64,000 bases of DNA from Deltaproteobacteria bacterium (GTDB lineage Bacteria > Myxococcota_C > UBA6777), in NCBI GenBank assembly GCA_006226375.1, contig SBHC01000079.1:248001-312000 (forward strand), in the 5' to 3' direction. Each line of letters begins with the position of its first letter. Position 1 is the first letter of the stretch. Made by a program: the position numbers and the translations under genes. The notes beneath the pieces are model-generated. The model was not told the origin of the DNA. It searched no databases and saw only the letters and a program-made list of their open reading frames with translations. Positions 21,162-30,356 of this stretch are shown one piece after another.

Positions 21162-22361
21162 TTAAGGACTCGCAAAGGTGTGGACAGGTTTCCCCTCAGG
21201 AGAGAAGACAGTCATCCGGCGAACTCGGTGTTGAAGCCGGATCGCGTTCCACAGTTTGTAAGCCTTCTCAGCTCGGATGGCTTCTTCGTGCTTCATGAAC
21301 ACGTTGGTTGCCTTTACGTTCACTGTGGATTTGTTGATACGGATAGCCTCAAACGAAAGATACTTGCTGTAAGGAGTGCTATTGATCAACTTGCCCGACC
21401 ACTGGGGTGTAGGCGTCCGAAGAACAAGAAAGTAAAACAACAACGATCCCACAATCACAACGCCACCGAGGATCAGAATCCAGGAAGAGATGCCTCCACC
21501 ATCATCCAACCCTTTCACAGGTTTAATCGTACGAACGCCCCGCTCCTTGGCCTTCTCGCGCTTGGCTTCGGCAGAGCGAGGACTTGTTCCACTTCCCTGG
21601 CTGGAGCCAAACGATGTGTTGGCTCCGGTGGGTTTGCGGTTGCTCTTGATGGCGTAAGCATCCGCAGCGTCAATGACCTCGTTTTCCTGTATTCCAAGGG
21701 AGGCGATGATGCTAGAACGCATTTTCTCTGGCAGGTTCTCGACCAGATTGGGCCATCGAACCGGGAACTTCATCCGCTGATTCTTGTGCTCCACTTGCAT
21801 GACAACGAAAGCTTTGAGCATCATCTGCTCGTCCACACCTTCCGCATCCAGCATCACGTCCCATAGAAGCTGAAGGTCATAGCCTCCCTCTTCTTCCGCC
21901 ATCTCTTCCAGAGCTTCTTCCAGAAAGCCACGAAGCTTCTCTGGATCGATGATCTTCTCGACAGGGGAGCGGCGGACACCATCCAACAGCCACTCTACGA
22001 TTTTGAGGTCAGCCGCCGAAAGTTCACCGTCGGTTTCGTCCAAACCATCATCGTAGGAGGCAAAGTCGTCGGCCAAGGAAGCCGCGTCGGTATCACCAAA
22101 GGGAGTGAGCCATTCCACGGGGGCTTCCGAGAATCGCTCTTGAAGACCTTCTGACAGCTCGCGGAAGAACCCTTCTTGCCAGCCGCTTCGATCCCGGCAG
22201 TACTGCCAAAGAGGACGAAGGTCAACGGTTCCGTTGCCGATCCAGCTTTCCGCTTCACGCTCCAAAAACAGAACCAATTCACCGACATCCACGGCGGGCG
22301 CAGAGACTTTGGGCAACAGCTCCAAAACAGCGCGAACAATAGTTTCTTTGGTGACTTGCAT
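21162..22361 (-). CDS. Unknown single-pass membrane protein
   Basis: This 399-residue protein has a long acidic helical N-terminal region (1-270) with no recognised domain, a Ser/Gly-rich and basic linker, one transmembrane helix (SSWILILGGVVIVGSLLFYFLVL) and a small C-terminal domain of about 85 residues. The cytoplasmic part looks like an adaptor or regulatory region. MQVTKET is the start because AAGGAG precedes it. It stands alone between the MscS-like gene and a divergent lipoprotein gene. Function unknown. Confidence 0.75.
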   Translation of the reverse strand: MQVTKETIVRAVLELLPKVSAPAVDVGELVLFLEREAESWIGNGTVDLRPLWQYCRDRSGWQEGFFRELSEGLQERFSEAPVEWLTPFGDTDAASLADDFASYDDGLDETDGELSAADLKIVEWLLDGVRRSPVEKIIDPEKLRGFLEEALEEMAEEEGGYDLQLLWDVMLDAEGVDEQMMLKAFVVMQVEHKNQRMKFPVRWPNLVENLPEKMRSSIIASLGIQENEVIDAADAYAIKSNRKPTGANTSFGSSQGSGTSPRSAEAKREKAKERGVRTIKPVKGLDDGGGISSWILILGGVVIVGSLLFYFLVLRTPTPQWSGKLINSTPYSKYLSFEAIRINKSTVNVKATNVFMKHEEAIRAEKAYKLWNAIRLQHRVRRMTVFSPEGKPVHTFASP

Positions 22362-22429
22362 AGAACTCGACACTCCTTGACACTGCATTTCTCAAGGCCG
22401 CGAAACAAACGAAGAACACTAGGCTAGGG

Positions 22430-22458
22430 ATTATTCAACGCCACCCATGGATTGTCAA
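22430..22458 (-). promoter_or_regulatory. Strong candidate sigma-70 promoter, minus strand
   Basis: A perfect TTGACA (22458-22453) is followed after 17 bases by AATAAT (22435-22430). It points at the membrane protein starting at 22361 and would give a leader of roughly 60 bases. Confidence 0.6.
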
Positions 22459-22666
22459 GTTGAATGCGAGAAGTTCGCGAGAGTCCAAGTCCAAGCAAAC
22501 TCACCGCTCCAAACGTTGGACCTTGCAACCCCATCCGTCCCAACGAGTAGAACCCTTGACAGTCACCTTGTAGCCTTGTTACCTGCCAGGAACAAAGACA
22601 CTCGGAAGAGTGTTTGCCCCCTGTTGCCTTTGACTGTTTGACCCTACCAACCCAAAGAGGCCCTCT

Positions 22667-23359
22667 ATGCCCCTCACAATTGCTTGCAAAGAAATGAGTT
22701 GGAAAGCCCTCCTTGCTGTGGTTTTTCTTGGATTGTTGTGTGGTTGCAAAGCCGACCCGCTCCCGCGCAAACGCATCCCAGTTCCTCCCTCACCGATGGC
22801 TCTCCAGCGAGGAGATAGCCCCATGATGTCACAGCGTTCGGTGCCACCCACCAACCGCCGAGCAGCAGCACAGGCAGGTACGTCTGGCATTGCAGGGATG
22901 ACCTGGAAGAAACCAGCAAGCTGGAAGCTTGGACCACGTCGCCGGATGCGAGTGGCCACCTACATCATCCCGTCGCCCTACCGCAATCGCTTCGCCAACG
23001 GGGAATGCTCCATCTTCTACTTTGGACCCAGCCAAGGTGGAGGACTGGCCGCCAACTTAAACCGATGGAAAGGCCAATTCCGGCCAGAGACGGGGAAGAC
23101 AGCCCTGACCTTGTCCAAAACCAACCAAACCACCATCAACACGCTGAAGGTCGCAACGCTCGAAGTGCGAGGAACCTTCATGTTCTCACCGCGACCCATG
23201 TCCCCCAACAAGGTACCCAAGCCTAACTATCACATGTTGGCGGCCATTGTTGGTGCTCCCCAAGGGATGGTCTTCTTTAAGTGTGTGGGACCTCATACAG
23301 TGATGCAACAAGCCAAGCCTGCGTACCAATCGTTGTTGACGTCGTTCCGCAAGCAATAG
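22667..23359 (+). CDS. Lipoprotein of unknown function
   Basis: This 230-residue protein has a signal peptide with lipobox LLCGC, so it is lipid-anchored. After a Pro/Arg-rich linker, residues 75-230 form one domain with strand-like segments (MRVATYIIPS, CSIFYFGPSQGGG, TLEVRGTFMF, MLAAIVGAPQGMVFFKCVGP). This pattern resembles lipoproteins seen in Myxococcota and Planctomycetes, but I cannot name a function. An AAAGAGG site precedes the start; an ATG at 22694 is possible. It lies 54 bases before the PLP enzyme gene and may be co-transcribed with it. Confidence 0.7.
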   Translation: MPLTIACKEMSWKALLAVVFLGLLCGCKADPLPRKRIPVPPSPMALQRGDSPMMSQRSVPPTNRRAAAQAGTSGIAGMTWKKPASWKLGPRRRMRVATYIIPSPYRNRFANGECSIFYFGPSQGGGLAANLNRWKGQFRPETGKTALTLSKTNQTTINTLKVATLEVRGTFMFSPRPMSPNKVPKPNYHMLAAIVGAPQGMVFFKCVGPHTVMQQAKPAYQSLLTSFRKQ

Positions 23360-23413
23360 AGCCCAACGTCCCTGTCGCAGCACATGGATGGCTGGACAAG
23401 AAGGAGAGGAACC

Positions 23414-24490
23414 ATGACGTTTCTGAGCGCAAGCACGTACCATCCTCCCCAATGGGCCACATCGTTGCAGCCCATTCCCGCCGAGCGTCTGTCGTTGGCG
23501 CAGCTTCCCACCCCCATGCACCCCTGGGATGCGCCTGGTATTCCTGAGGGAGTCGAGCTGTGGGTCAAACGTGACGATCGGACAGGTGTCACGGTGAGCG
23601 GAAACAAGATCCGCAAGCTGGAATTTCTGCTGGCAGAGGTCCTACGAGGTGGCTATGACTGCGTCATGACATGCGGTGGAATCCAATCCAACCACTGCCG
23701 TTCAACCGCAGCCGCCGCTCGCATGCTTGGTCTTGACTCGTACCTTTTCCTCCGCACGGATCAACCCGAAGCCACTCATGACCTTGTAGGCAACCTCCTT
23801 GTAGACCACATGGTCAATGCAACCTTGGTCCCTATCTCTTATGAGCAGTACCGACGTCGGGCAACTCTGATGGACGAACTCGCCGCCGAGTTATGTGAAC
23901 AAGGCAGGCGACCGTTTGTGATTCCGGAAGGAGGCTCCAACGCCTTGGGAACATGGGGCTACCTGGAAGCCATTCGAGAGATTCAGGAGCAATGTGCGCA
24001 AGCAGGCTGGCACCCCACAGACCTGGTGTTTGCCTGTGGGAGTGGCGGCACCGCAGCAGGGTTGGCGCTTGGTTCTGCATTGGCTCAAGCACCCTGGAAG
24101 GTTCATGCGGTCAACGTTTGCGACGACGCCCCCTACTTTCACAACATCGCCAACTCCATCTTCCAAGACCTTCAGGCAACCCATACCTCCGAAGAGGTCC
24201 TCGCGATCATCGATGGATACAAAGGTCTGGGCTACGCCAAGAGCCAACCCGAAGAGCTGGAGCTGCTGCGCGATGTTGCCCATCAGACCGGTATCATCTT
24301 GGATCCTGTCTACACAGGAAAAGGCTACTACGGACTGTCTCAAGAGTTATCCAAGAACCCCTCCCAATTTCGGGGGAATCGGATCCTGTTTGTTCACACC
24401 GGTGGATTGTTTGGCCTGTACGACAAAGCCCACCAACTTCAACCGCTCCTTCCCAAACAACCTCTCTTCCACTGGGCAGAAGGCCGCTAG
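23414..24490 (+). CDS. PLP-dependent D-cysteine desulfhydrase / ACC deaminase family enzyme
   Basis: This 358-residue protein belongs to the fold-type II PLP enzymes of the ACC deaminase and D-cysteine desulfhydrase family. Visible landmarks are the PLP lysine in SGNKIRKLEF, the phosphate-binding CGSGGTAAGLALG, QSNHCRSTAAAARMLG for the substrate carboxylate, and a C-terminal LFVHTGGLFGLY. The family breaks D-cysteine into pyruvate, sulfide and ammonia or opens the ACC ring; the sequence alone does not decide between them. AAGGAGAGG precedes the chosen ATG, ten codons after the first possible start. Confidence 0.88.
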   Translation: MTFLSASTYHPPQWATSLQPIPAERLSLAQLPTPMHPWDAPGIPEGVELWVKRDDRTGVTVSGNKIRKLEFLLAEVLRGGYDCVMTCGGIQSNHCRSTAAAARMLGLDSYLFLRTDQPEATHDLVGNLLVDHMVNATLVPISYEQYRRRATLMDELAAELCEQGRRPFVIPEGGSNALGTWGYLEAIREIQEQCAQAGWHPTDLVFACGSGGTAAGLALGSALAQAPWKVHAVNVCDDAPYFHNIANSIFQDLQATHTSEEVLAIIDGYKGLGYAKSQPEELELLRDVAHQTGIILDPVYTGKGYYGLSQELSKNPSQFRGNRILFVHTGGLFGLYDKAHQLQPLLPKQPLFHWAEGR

Positions 24491-24748
24491 AGCTTCCCAG
24501 ACCTCCTTAACTCCGTAACTTTCCTGGCACACCAAGCAAGCACAACTGAACATTTGCGAAGGTCTTGTGTCGCGATATGACACGTGTGGGGTTCACTCTA
24601 CCTTTGGATTGTTGAATGCGAGTTTCTCGTCGTATCCCCGCTCGCATCGAAGGTACCCAACCCAGTCCATATCATCATCCCACGTCAGAAGAAGCCCAAG
24701 AGTGAAGTTGGATCTTGATGTGGTTGGGACAACAAGGAGAGTTCCAAC

Positions 24749-27292
24749 ATGGCTACCCCCTCCCCCACCAAACGCCGCCGTTCCAGTAAAGTAAACGGAA
24801 CTGTGGAGCCAGAACTAGACATGGAGCCAACCACCGAAAGCTCAGGAAAGAGCAAAAAACGTGGCAAGTCGGCCAAGAGCAAAACCAGGTCCAACGAAGA
24901 AGAGAATGATTCCTCATTGGATGAAGAGGAGATTCAGTCCATTGCCATTCCGATGGACGATGAACCCCTCGATACCGAAGCTGCAATGCAACAGCTCCGA
25001 GGGTCTCTGCGAACAACATCCCATGAGCTGGAGCAATTGTTGCTGCAGCTCAACGAAAGCGAGTTGTTGCATGGACTTGATGCACAATCGATGCTCAACA
25101 GCCTTCGTCAAGTAGAGGTGTTTCTTCACAAACCTTCGTTTGTGATCGGCTTTGCAGGAGGCTTTAACGCCGGCAAGAGCATGTTGATCAACGCTCTCCT
25201 GGGCGAACCCATCTTAAAAGATGGCGCAGTGCCGACAACATCGACAGTCACGCGGGTTGTGGCTTGTGCGCCCGGTGACGAAGAGATGCGAATCCACTTC
25301 TTCACCCAAGAGCAATTTGAAGACCTGTTTGATCAGTACCACCAAGACTTTACATGGTTGTACAACAACTCCACCGACGGCCCTCCTCCTCACGGCCGCG
25401 ACTCGTTGAATGAATTGCTCGACGACATCCAATTTCTCCGGGAGCAGATGGAAGCCGCAGATTGGAACGATCGCATCCGTAGCCTCGATAGCTTCTATGA
25501 CCTGATCGTCGCCTACATCAACCACAACGGTTTCCTCCAACAAGGTGTGGTCGTCGAACCCCTGACCCGCAAAACCTTAACCACCTACACCACCAAGTCC
25601 GAAAACTCGGTGGCTCCGTTGGTTCGGGAAGTTCAACTTTCCATGCATCATCCCATGCTGGCAGAAGGAAGCCAGCTGATCGACTTGCCAGGACTGGGCT
25701 CTCCCGATCCACGCGATGAAGAGATCACGGTCGCTGCGTTGCGTGGAGATCCCCAGAGCGGAAAGCGTGAATGCGACGCGGTGGTCCACGTGATGGACAG
25801 CCTGTCTCCCTTCCGCGCAGGTGAAGATCGATTGTTCCAGATCTACCGAAAGGTTTGGGGAGAGACCTTTGCCCGCCGAGTGTTTCTTGTCATCAGCCGG
25901 TGGGGCAAGCTGGAGCGGTACAACTCCGACGAGATGATGGCGGTGGGTCAAACCGTCCAGAAGGTCGCCGAACGATACGGCATCGACCGCAAGAAGCTGT
26001 TCATCGTGGATGGCCGGATCGGCTCCAGCACAGAGGCGCTGAAGCCCGATGTGATCGCGGAAAAGATGGCCGAACAACAAAAAGAGCTGCAGCACCTTCA
26101 GCATGACCTGGAAGCTTGTGTCTTACCATCAGGGCAGGACCTGTTTGAGGTGACCTTGCGAGTCATGGTGGATGGAAATGTCCCTGTACTGCGGGAGTCG
26201 ATCCAATACTACCTGGCAACCTACAAGGAGCTTCTCCATCTCAACGACGCGCTTCGGCTTCTCGACAACTTGGTCAGCAAGATCCACCAAGTCACAACGA
26301 TGGAGCTTCCCGCTCCTGACCAACTCGAAGATGACGAACACCAGTTCATGGAGCAATGTCGCAGTGACTTTGACCGGCAACTCCGTGTGATTCGCCAGCG
26401 TCTTCGCGGCGATCTCCCAGACTTCTTGCAAGGTAAGCTGTTGCAAAACACCATCCTACCAAGGGATCTCAGCGGCTTGTGCGAGAGCCTCTACCAAACC
26501 GTCGCCGAGGATCTGGACAGTCATGACCCTGATGAACTTCAACAACAGATCCTGACACAACAACTTTCCCAGGATGGACCGCTGACTTCTCCGATTCCAT
26601 GGGAAGGATTTCGCTTTTTGTTCCAAAAAGCAGTGCAACATTTGGAGACGGAGTTGGAGCAGTTCTGTGGTGCGATCAGCCACCAAACGTTGGACCAATA
26701 CCGGCGCTTTTTGCTGGATGATTTGGGGCTGCTATCTCTCGTCGAGAGAGCGTTTGGTGAAACGAGCGATGGCAGAGAGATGCTCCAGTCGTTCCAACAA
26801 AAGTTCAACGAACTGGAGCGAGACCTGCAGCTTGTCGCCCGCAACCTGAACCGCGTCTTCTTCTTCGAATACAGTGACATCTATCATCGACGAGATGCCA
26901 ACGATGCAAGGCTTGATATTCGACAAGAGCTGGAAGAATACCTGGGCCATGAGTTCACACGACAGCCCAATACGGCGAGCCGAGCGACACGATGGCTGCT
27001 TCGCCACAAGATGGAGTACCACTTCAGCAAGTTGGGGACATTTTTGCCCTTGTGCTTCCTCCAACAGCTTCAAGACACCCACACCCAACTGAATGAGCTA
27101 CTCGAAGACGCCAGCTACGAAGTCCGACAAGCGTACCTTGAACGACTTGAGCGTCGGGAGATGGGACAGGAAGTGGATCGCATCCGTCACCACTACCGCC
27201 AGAGCAAAGCCTGCCTGGAGCAGCTTGGTACACTTCGCCAACACATCCAAACAGCCCGCCAGCTCCTTCAATCGCCCTCACTTCAACGATAA
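24749..27292 (+). CDS. Bacterial dynamin-like GTPase
   Basis: This 847-residue protein has a Lys/Ser/Glu-rich N-terminal 60 residues, a coiled segment, then a dynamin-type GTPase: P-loop GGFNAGKSMLINALLG (near 135-150), the switch Thr in VPTTSTVTRV, and DLPGLGSPDP (G3) with a following VVHVMDSLSPFRAGEDRLF. The rest (about 450-847) is long, helical and Glu/Gln/Leu-rich, as expected for a stalk and bundle. There is no clear transmembrane helix, so membrane contact would be peripheral. Bacterial dynamin-like proteins remodel or repair membranes, often in pairs; only one is present here. Start supported by AAGGAGAG. Family strong; role unknown. Confidence 0.88.
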   Translation: MATPSPTKRRRSSKVNGTVEPELDMEPTTESSGKSKKRGKSAKSKTRSNEEENDSSLDEEEIQSIAIPMDDEPLDTEAAMQQLRGSLRTTSHELEQLLLQLNESELLHGLDAQSMLNSLRQVEVFLHKPSFVIGFAGGFNAGKSMLINALLGEPILKDGAVPTTSTVTRVVACAPGDEEMRIHFFTQEQFEDLFDQYHQDFTWLYNNSTDGPPPHGRDSLNELLDDIQFLREQMEAADWNDRIRSLDSFYDLIVAYINHNGFLQQGVVVEPLTRKTLTTYTTKSENSVAPLVREVQLSMHHPMLAEGSQLIDLPGLGSPDPRDEEITVAALRGDPQSGKRECDAVVHVMDSLSPFRAGEDRLFQIYRKVWGETFARRVFLVISRWGKLERYNSDEMMAVGQTVQKVAERYGIDRKKLFIVDGRIGSSTEALKPDVIAEKMAEQQKELQHLQHDLEACVLPSGQDLFEVTLRVMVDGNVPVLRESIQYYLATYKELLHLNDALRLLDNLVSKIHQVTTMELPAPDQLEDDEHQFMEQCRSDFDRQLRVIRQRLRGDLPDFLQGKLLQNTILPRDLSGLCESLYQTVAEDLDSHDPDELQQQILTQQLSQDGPLTSPIPWEGFRFLFQKAVQHLETELEQFCGAISHQTLDQYRRFLLDDLGLLSLVERAFGETSDGREMLQSFQQKFNELERDLQLVARNLNRVFFFEYSDIYHRRDANDARLDIRQELEEYLGHEFTRQPNTASRATRWLLRHKMEYHFSKLGTFLPLCFLQQLQDTHTQLNELLEDASYEVRQAYLERLERREMGQEVDRIRHHYRQSKACLEQLGTLRQHIQTARQLLQSPSLQR

Positions 27293-27659
27293 CGCCACAC
27301 CCAGCGCCTCTGAAATCCATCGACTTTCCAAAGTTCTTTCCTCTACCAGTGTGAAACTTGGTGGTGCTGAAGAGTATCACTGTTGTAGTTACAATCGCTG
27401 CATTCCGACTGACAAGGATGTTCGTTTCTTCTCACACAGGGAAGAACTGGCTACTATCCTTGGCATGGGATGAACCGCTCGTGAAGAGTTGTTCCTTCCT
27501 TGATAGGGTTTGGCACAAGCCCCACAACTCCGAGGAAACAAACACGGATTCTTCTACGATTGGGGAATGCAAAGCGCGGGAACATTCGTCCTTCGCATCC
27601 CCACGTTCAGTGAGAAATCCACACGAGCCAAAGATACGTCAGAAAAGGATTGTTTTTCG
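27293..27659. other. Intergenic gap without a supported gene
   Basis: This stretch of 367 bases follows the dynamin gene. Short open frames in it have no ribosome site and no coherent protein composition. I see no terminator hairpin with T-run and no convincing promoter. Confidence 0.5.
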
Positions 27660-28298
27660 ATGAGATGTACGTTGACTGTCCGCTATTCCTTGCTCCTTCT
27701 TTTGAGCATGAGTTTGAGCCTTGTTGTTTGCACAGGCTGTGTCACGCCCGCATGCCGCAATGCCAGGCTTTCAACCCAAGGACGCCCCTTGCGAGGATTG
27801 TGGAACTCTTTGCAAAACGTCGAGAACTCCAAACGCTTGGAGGTTTGGGTTTCGCGCTTCCTCGACCGCTTGCTAGCGGGAACCTCGTACCAACTCAAAG
27901 AAGAGCAAGGTCAGTTTATTGTGGTGAGTCCCTCAGGCACGGATCGAGTCTGTCGGGTCAACGTTGCTGTACAAAAGAAGCAGCTCAAAGATCCCAAATT
28001 TCTGTCTCGGTTGCTCGTACTCAAAAACAAATACAACCTCAGAATGAAGTCGTACTTGTATACCCCCGCGAAGGTTTATACTTCCGAGGGAAACACCTTC
28101 TCAACCACAGGTGGAAACTGCAATTCGAACAACTATCGTGTGGACTTTACCTATTGGAAAAGCATCAGCACCAAGTACAGCCAAACCTATTGGAAAGAGG
28201 CTTGCAAGCTTGGCAAGAAGCTCAAGAAGTGGGACATCTGCTTTCCCCCAAAACTCGGAGCGCTGTATCGCAAGAGAATGAAGATGATTTGCAAGTAA
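27660..28298 (+). CDS. Small lipoprotein of unknown function
   Basis: This 212-residue product has a lipoprotein signal (LLLLLSMSLSLVVCTGC), followed by a basic soluble domain containing several conserved-looking Cys and Tyr residues (CNSNNYRVDFTYW, KWDICFPP). No domain is recognised. The start at MRCTLTV is set by AAAAGGA nine bases upstream and by the signal peptide; the open frame extends 50 residues further upstream without support. It is convergent with the HEAT-repeat gene. Confidence 0.65.
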   Translation: MRCTLTVRYSLLLLLSMSLSLVVCTGCVTPACRNARLSTQGRPLRGLWNSLQNVENSKRLEVWVSRFLDRLLAGTSYQLKEEQGQFIVVSPSGTDRVCRVNVAVQKKQLKDPKFLSRLLVLKNKYNLRMKSYLYTPAKVYTSEGNTFSTTGGNCNSNNYRVDFTYWKSISTKYSQTYWKEACKLGKKLKKWDICFPPKLGALYRKRMKMICK

Positions 28299-28326
28299 CG
28301 AAGAGAGAGGGAGGAGCCTGACGAGC

Positions 28327-29925
28327 TCAGGTTCGTGAAGAGTGAGCGTCAAACGAAAACGATGACAGGCTCTCGCTGTTGCTCTGCTCAAGAAAGAGTT
28401 GAAGCGCAGGCGCCATCGCAGACTCGGGGTGATTGTCGAGAAAACGACGAAGAACTGGCTCTAGCTCGTGCTTTTGATTCAAGCGGCGCAAGAACAAGTA
28501 CACATCTTGGGGAGAAATACCCCACTCGACTTCAGGGTCGTCCACCCGATGAATCGACTCAAGGACTTGCTCCAATGCGCGTTGGTCGCCTGTGTACAAC
28601 AATGATTTGAGCGCCAAAGCATGAACTCTTGGATCACGCTGTTTGTCTTGCAAAGTCTGACACAGGTAGGGAGTGGCCCACTCATCCAACTGCATCATCG
28701 CATCTTCAATGATTCGCAGATGACGATGCCCAGGAGGGAGATGACGGGCTCGCTGCATCAACCGCTCCAGCACATACGAAGACTCCATCTCCACCAAGAG
28801 TCGAACGGTATCCGAGACAATCGACTCGGCCGGATTTTCGAGAAGAGGCAACAGATACTCCAACCGCTCCTCGGGCTCAATGTAAGAGAGCAATTGCAGC
28901 GCCAGACGCTGTCGAGAGATCGTGTTGGACTGCAAACCACGCTCAACCATTTCCAGAGGAACGGGAACGCCGAGTTCAGCGAGAACGACAGTGGTGAGAA
29001 GAGCTTCGTACAAGCGCGAAGGGTCGTTTCGTACAGTCTCCCAGAACGTCAGGAGAGGCTCCTTCGCCTTCCCCTCTCCCAAGCGAGCCATCACCTGAAT
29101 GGACAAGGCCCGTACTTCTTCGGCCGGATCTTCCAGGAGCGGCTCCAGAGCCTTCCAGTGTTGAGGATTCCGAATTTTTTCCAGCGCACGAACGGCAGCC
29201 ATCCGTTTGTGAATGTCGACATCGTGAAGAGCGTTGAGAAAGATCTCACTGGCCTCAGCAGGGGCCAACCGAGCCAACACAAAGAAAGCCTGGTGCTGGG
29301 CGGCTCCATCCCAAGACTGAGTGCCTTCAATAAGCCCTTCCACACCATGTTCACGTAACTCCACGAGGAGTTGTTGCCACAGCTTGCGGCGTGGCTCTCT
29401 CTGAAAAGCACGCAGCGCAAGACGAGCAGATGACTTGCCCCACAAGCGAAAGACCGGAGCCAGAGGGGGCAGAAGCGTGGGCTCCAAGTTGGACATCAAG
29501 AGGCGAAGGGCCGGCGTATCATAAGCGATCAAGATCCGCTGAGCCGACTCCACCACCTCAGGGCTGTCCCCTTCATCCCGCAACCACTCCATCAAGGCGG
29601 GGACGGCTTGCAAGCCAAAGTCTTGGAGCAAGGTCTCCACCCGCTCACACCAAATCGTGTTGGGCTGCGCAAAACAAAGCTCTTGGGACAGAGCATTGAT
29701 CAGCCGGGGGATCACCCCTGGCCCCATCGATAGAATTTGATTGTGGTAGGAATCACGAATGTGAGGGCGAGGGTCAAGCGTCCCTTGCAGGAGAGATTCC
29801 AGCCTTAATTCAGTAGGTTCCCAAAGCTCCGATTCATCGTCTTCCACGGCGGGAGGCGGAGAGAGCAAAGAGATGAGGAGAAAGCAGAGAAAGACTGCGA
29901 TGAGGAGAAAGAGAAAGAGTTGCAT
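28327..29925 (-). CDS. Membrane-anchored HEAT-repeat protein
   Basis: This 532-residue protein has an N-terminal transmembrane helix (LFLFLLIAVFLCFLLISLL) and then an all-helical body of repeated 30-40 residue units (for example DVDIHKRMAAVRALEKI, DPAEEVRALSIQVMARLGEG, NPAESIVSDTVRLLVEM). This is a HEAT-like superhelix used as a protein-binding scaffold. The topology suggests the repeats lie on one side of the inner membrane, most likely the cytoplasm. No enzymatic motif is seen. It is divergent from the large envelope-machine cluster that begins at 30357, but a link is not shown. Confidence 0.8.
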   Translation of the reverse strand: MQLFLFLLIAVFLCFLLISLLSPPPAVEDDESELWEPTELRLESLLQGTLDPRPHIRDSYHNQILSMGPGVIPRLINALSQELCFAQPNTIWCERVETLLQDFGLQAVPALMEWLRDEGDSPEVVESAQRILIAYDTPALRLLMSNLEPTLLPPLAPVFRLWGKSSARLALRAFQREPRRKLWQQLLVELREHGVEGLIEGTQSWDGAAQHQAFFVLARLAPAEASEIFLNALHDVDIHKRMAAVRALEKIRNPQHWKALEPLLEDPAEEVRALSIQVMARLGEGKAKEPLLTFWETVRNDPSRLYEALLTTVVLAELGVPVPLEMVERGLQSNTISRQRLALQLLSYIEPEERLEYLLPLLENPAESIVSDTVRLLVEMESSYVLERLMQRARHLPPGHRHLRIIEDAMMQLDEWATPYLCQTLQDKQRDPRVHALALKSLLYTGDQRALEQVLESIHRVDDPEVEWGISPQDVYLFLRRLNQKHELEPVLRRFLDNHPESAMAPALQLFLEQSNSESLSSFSFDAHSSRT

Positions 29926-29960
29926 CCATAAACCCTTGATTCGTTAGAAACCACCTTCTG

Positions 29961-29989
29961 AAGGTACGACTGTCTCGTACGTCTGTCAA
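29961..29989 (-). promoter_or_regulatory. Candidate promoter for the HEAT-repeat gene
   Basis: A perfect TTGACA (29989-29984) is followed after 17 bases by TACCTT, a weak -10. The leader would be about 30 bases. Confidence 0.35.
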
Positions 29990-30079
29990 TCAAACCATTC
30001 ACTTTGAGACACAAACAAGAAGAACGAGGAGAAGAGTGTGAACCTTTGACTAAATGATGGTATAGTATTTGAAATGCAC

Positions 30080-30108
30080 TCGACCTTAGCTAGTTTTGGA
30101 GGTATAGT
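30080..30108 (+). promoter_or_regulatory. Candidate promoter of the envelope-machine cluster
   Basis: TCGACC and TATAGT are 17 bases apart. Transcription would begin near 30115, at the foot of the hairpin series described in the next entry, leaving a leader of about 240 bases before the first gene. Confidence 0.4.
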
Positions 30109-30110
30109 GC

Positions 30111-30356
30111 GGTCCCAAATGCAGGACCAGGGTTTCCCTGGAGCCGGCTCAACGAAGCAAAGAACCAAAGATTCCAGGCACATAACCTTTCACGACACAA
30201 AAGTCTCGTCAGAGGAGACATTTGAGCCTCATGGAATTTAAGGATGCGGTGTTGATTTTAAGCTAGAACACAACCACCTCAGCAAAGCTCGTGAGAGCCA
30301 CCAAAAACAAGTTGTTGGGGTGAAAAAACGAATTCCTCACGAAGGAGCATCGAGAG
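30111..30356 (+). promoter_or_regulatory. Hairpin-rich 5' leader before the envelope-machine cluster
   Basis: Three strong inverted repeats stand side by side: GGTCC/GGACC (30111-30128), CCAGGG-TTT-CCCTGG (30127-30141) and the palindrome GAGCCGGCTC (30141-30150). The first two share bases 30127-30128, so they compete, as switching leaders do. I could not match it to the c-di-GMP-I consensus or another riboswitch that I know. No small gene is visible in it. Confidence 0.4.

Noticed and set aside
30047-30066. TTGACT followed by TATAGT
   Set aside because: The boxes are only 9 bases apart, too close for a sigma-70 promoter; the downstream TATAGT with TCGACC fits better.
30111-30180. c-di-GMP riboswitch of class I in the cluster leader
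   Set aside because: The conserved CAGGGCAAACC and GGGACGCAAAGCC blocks are missing.
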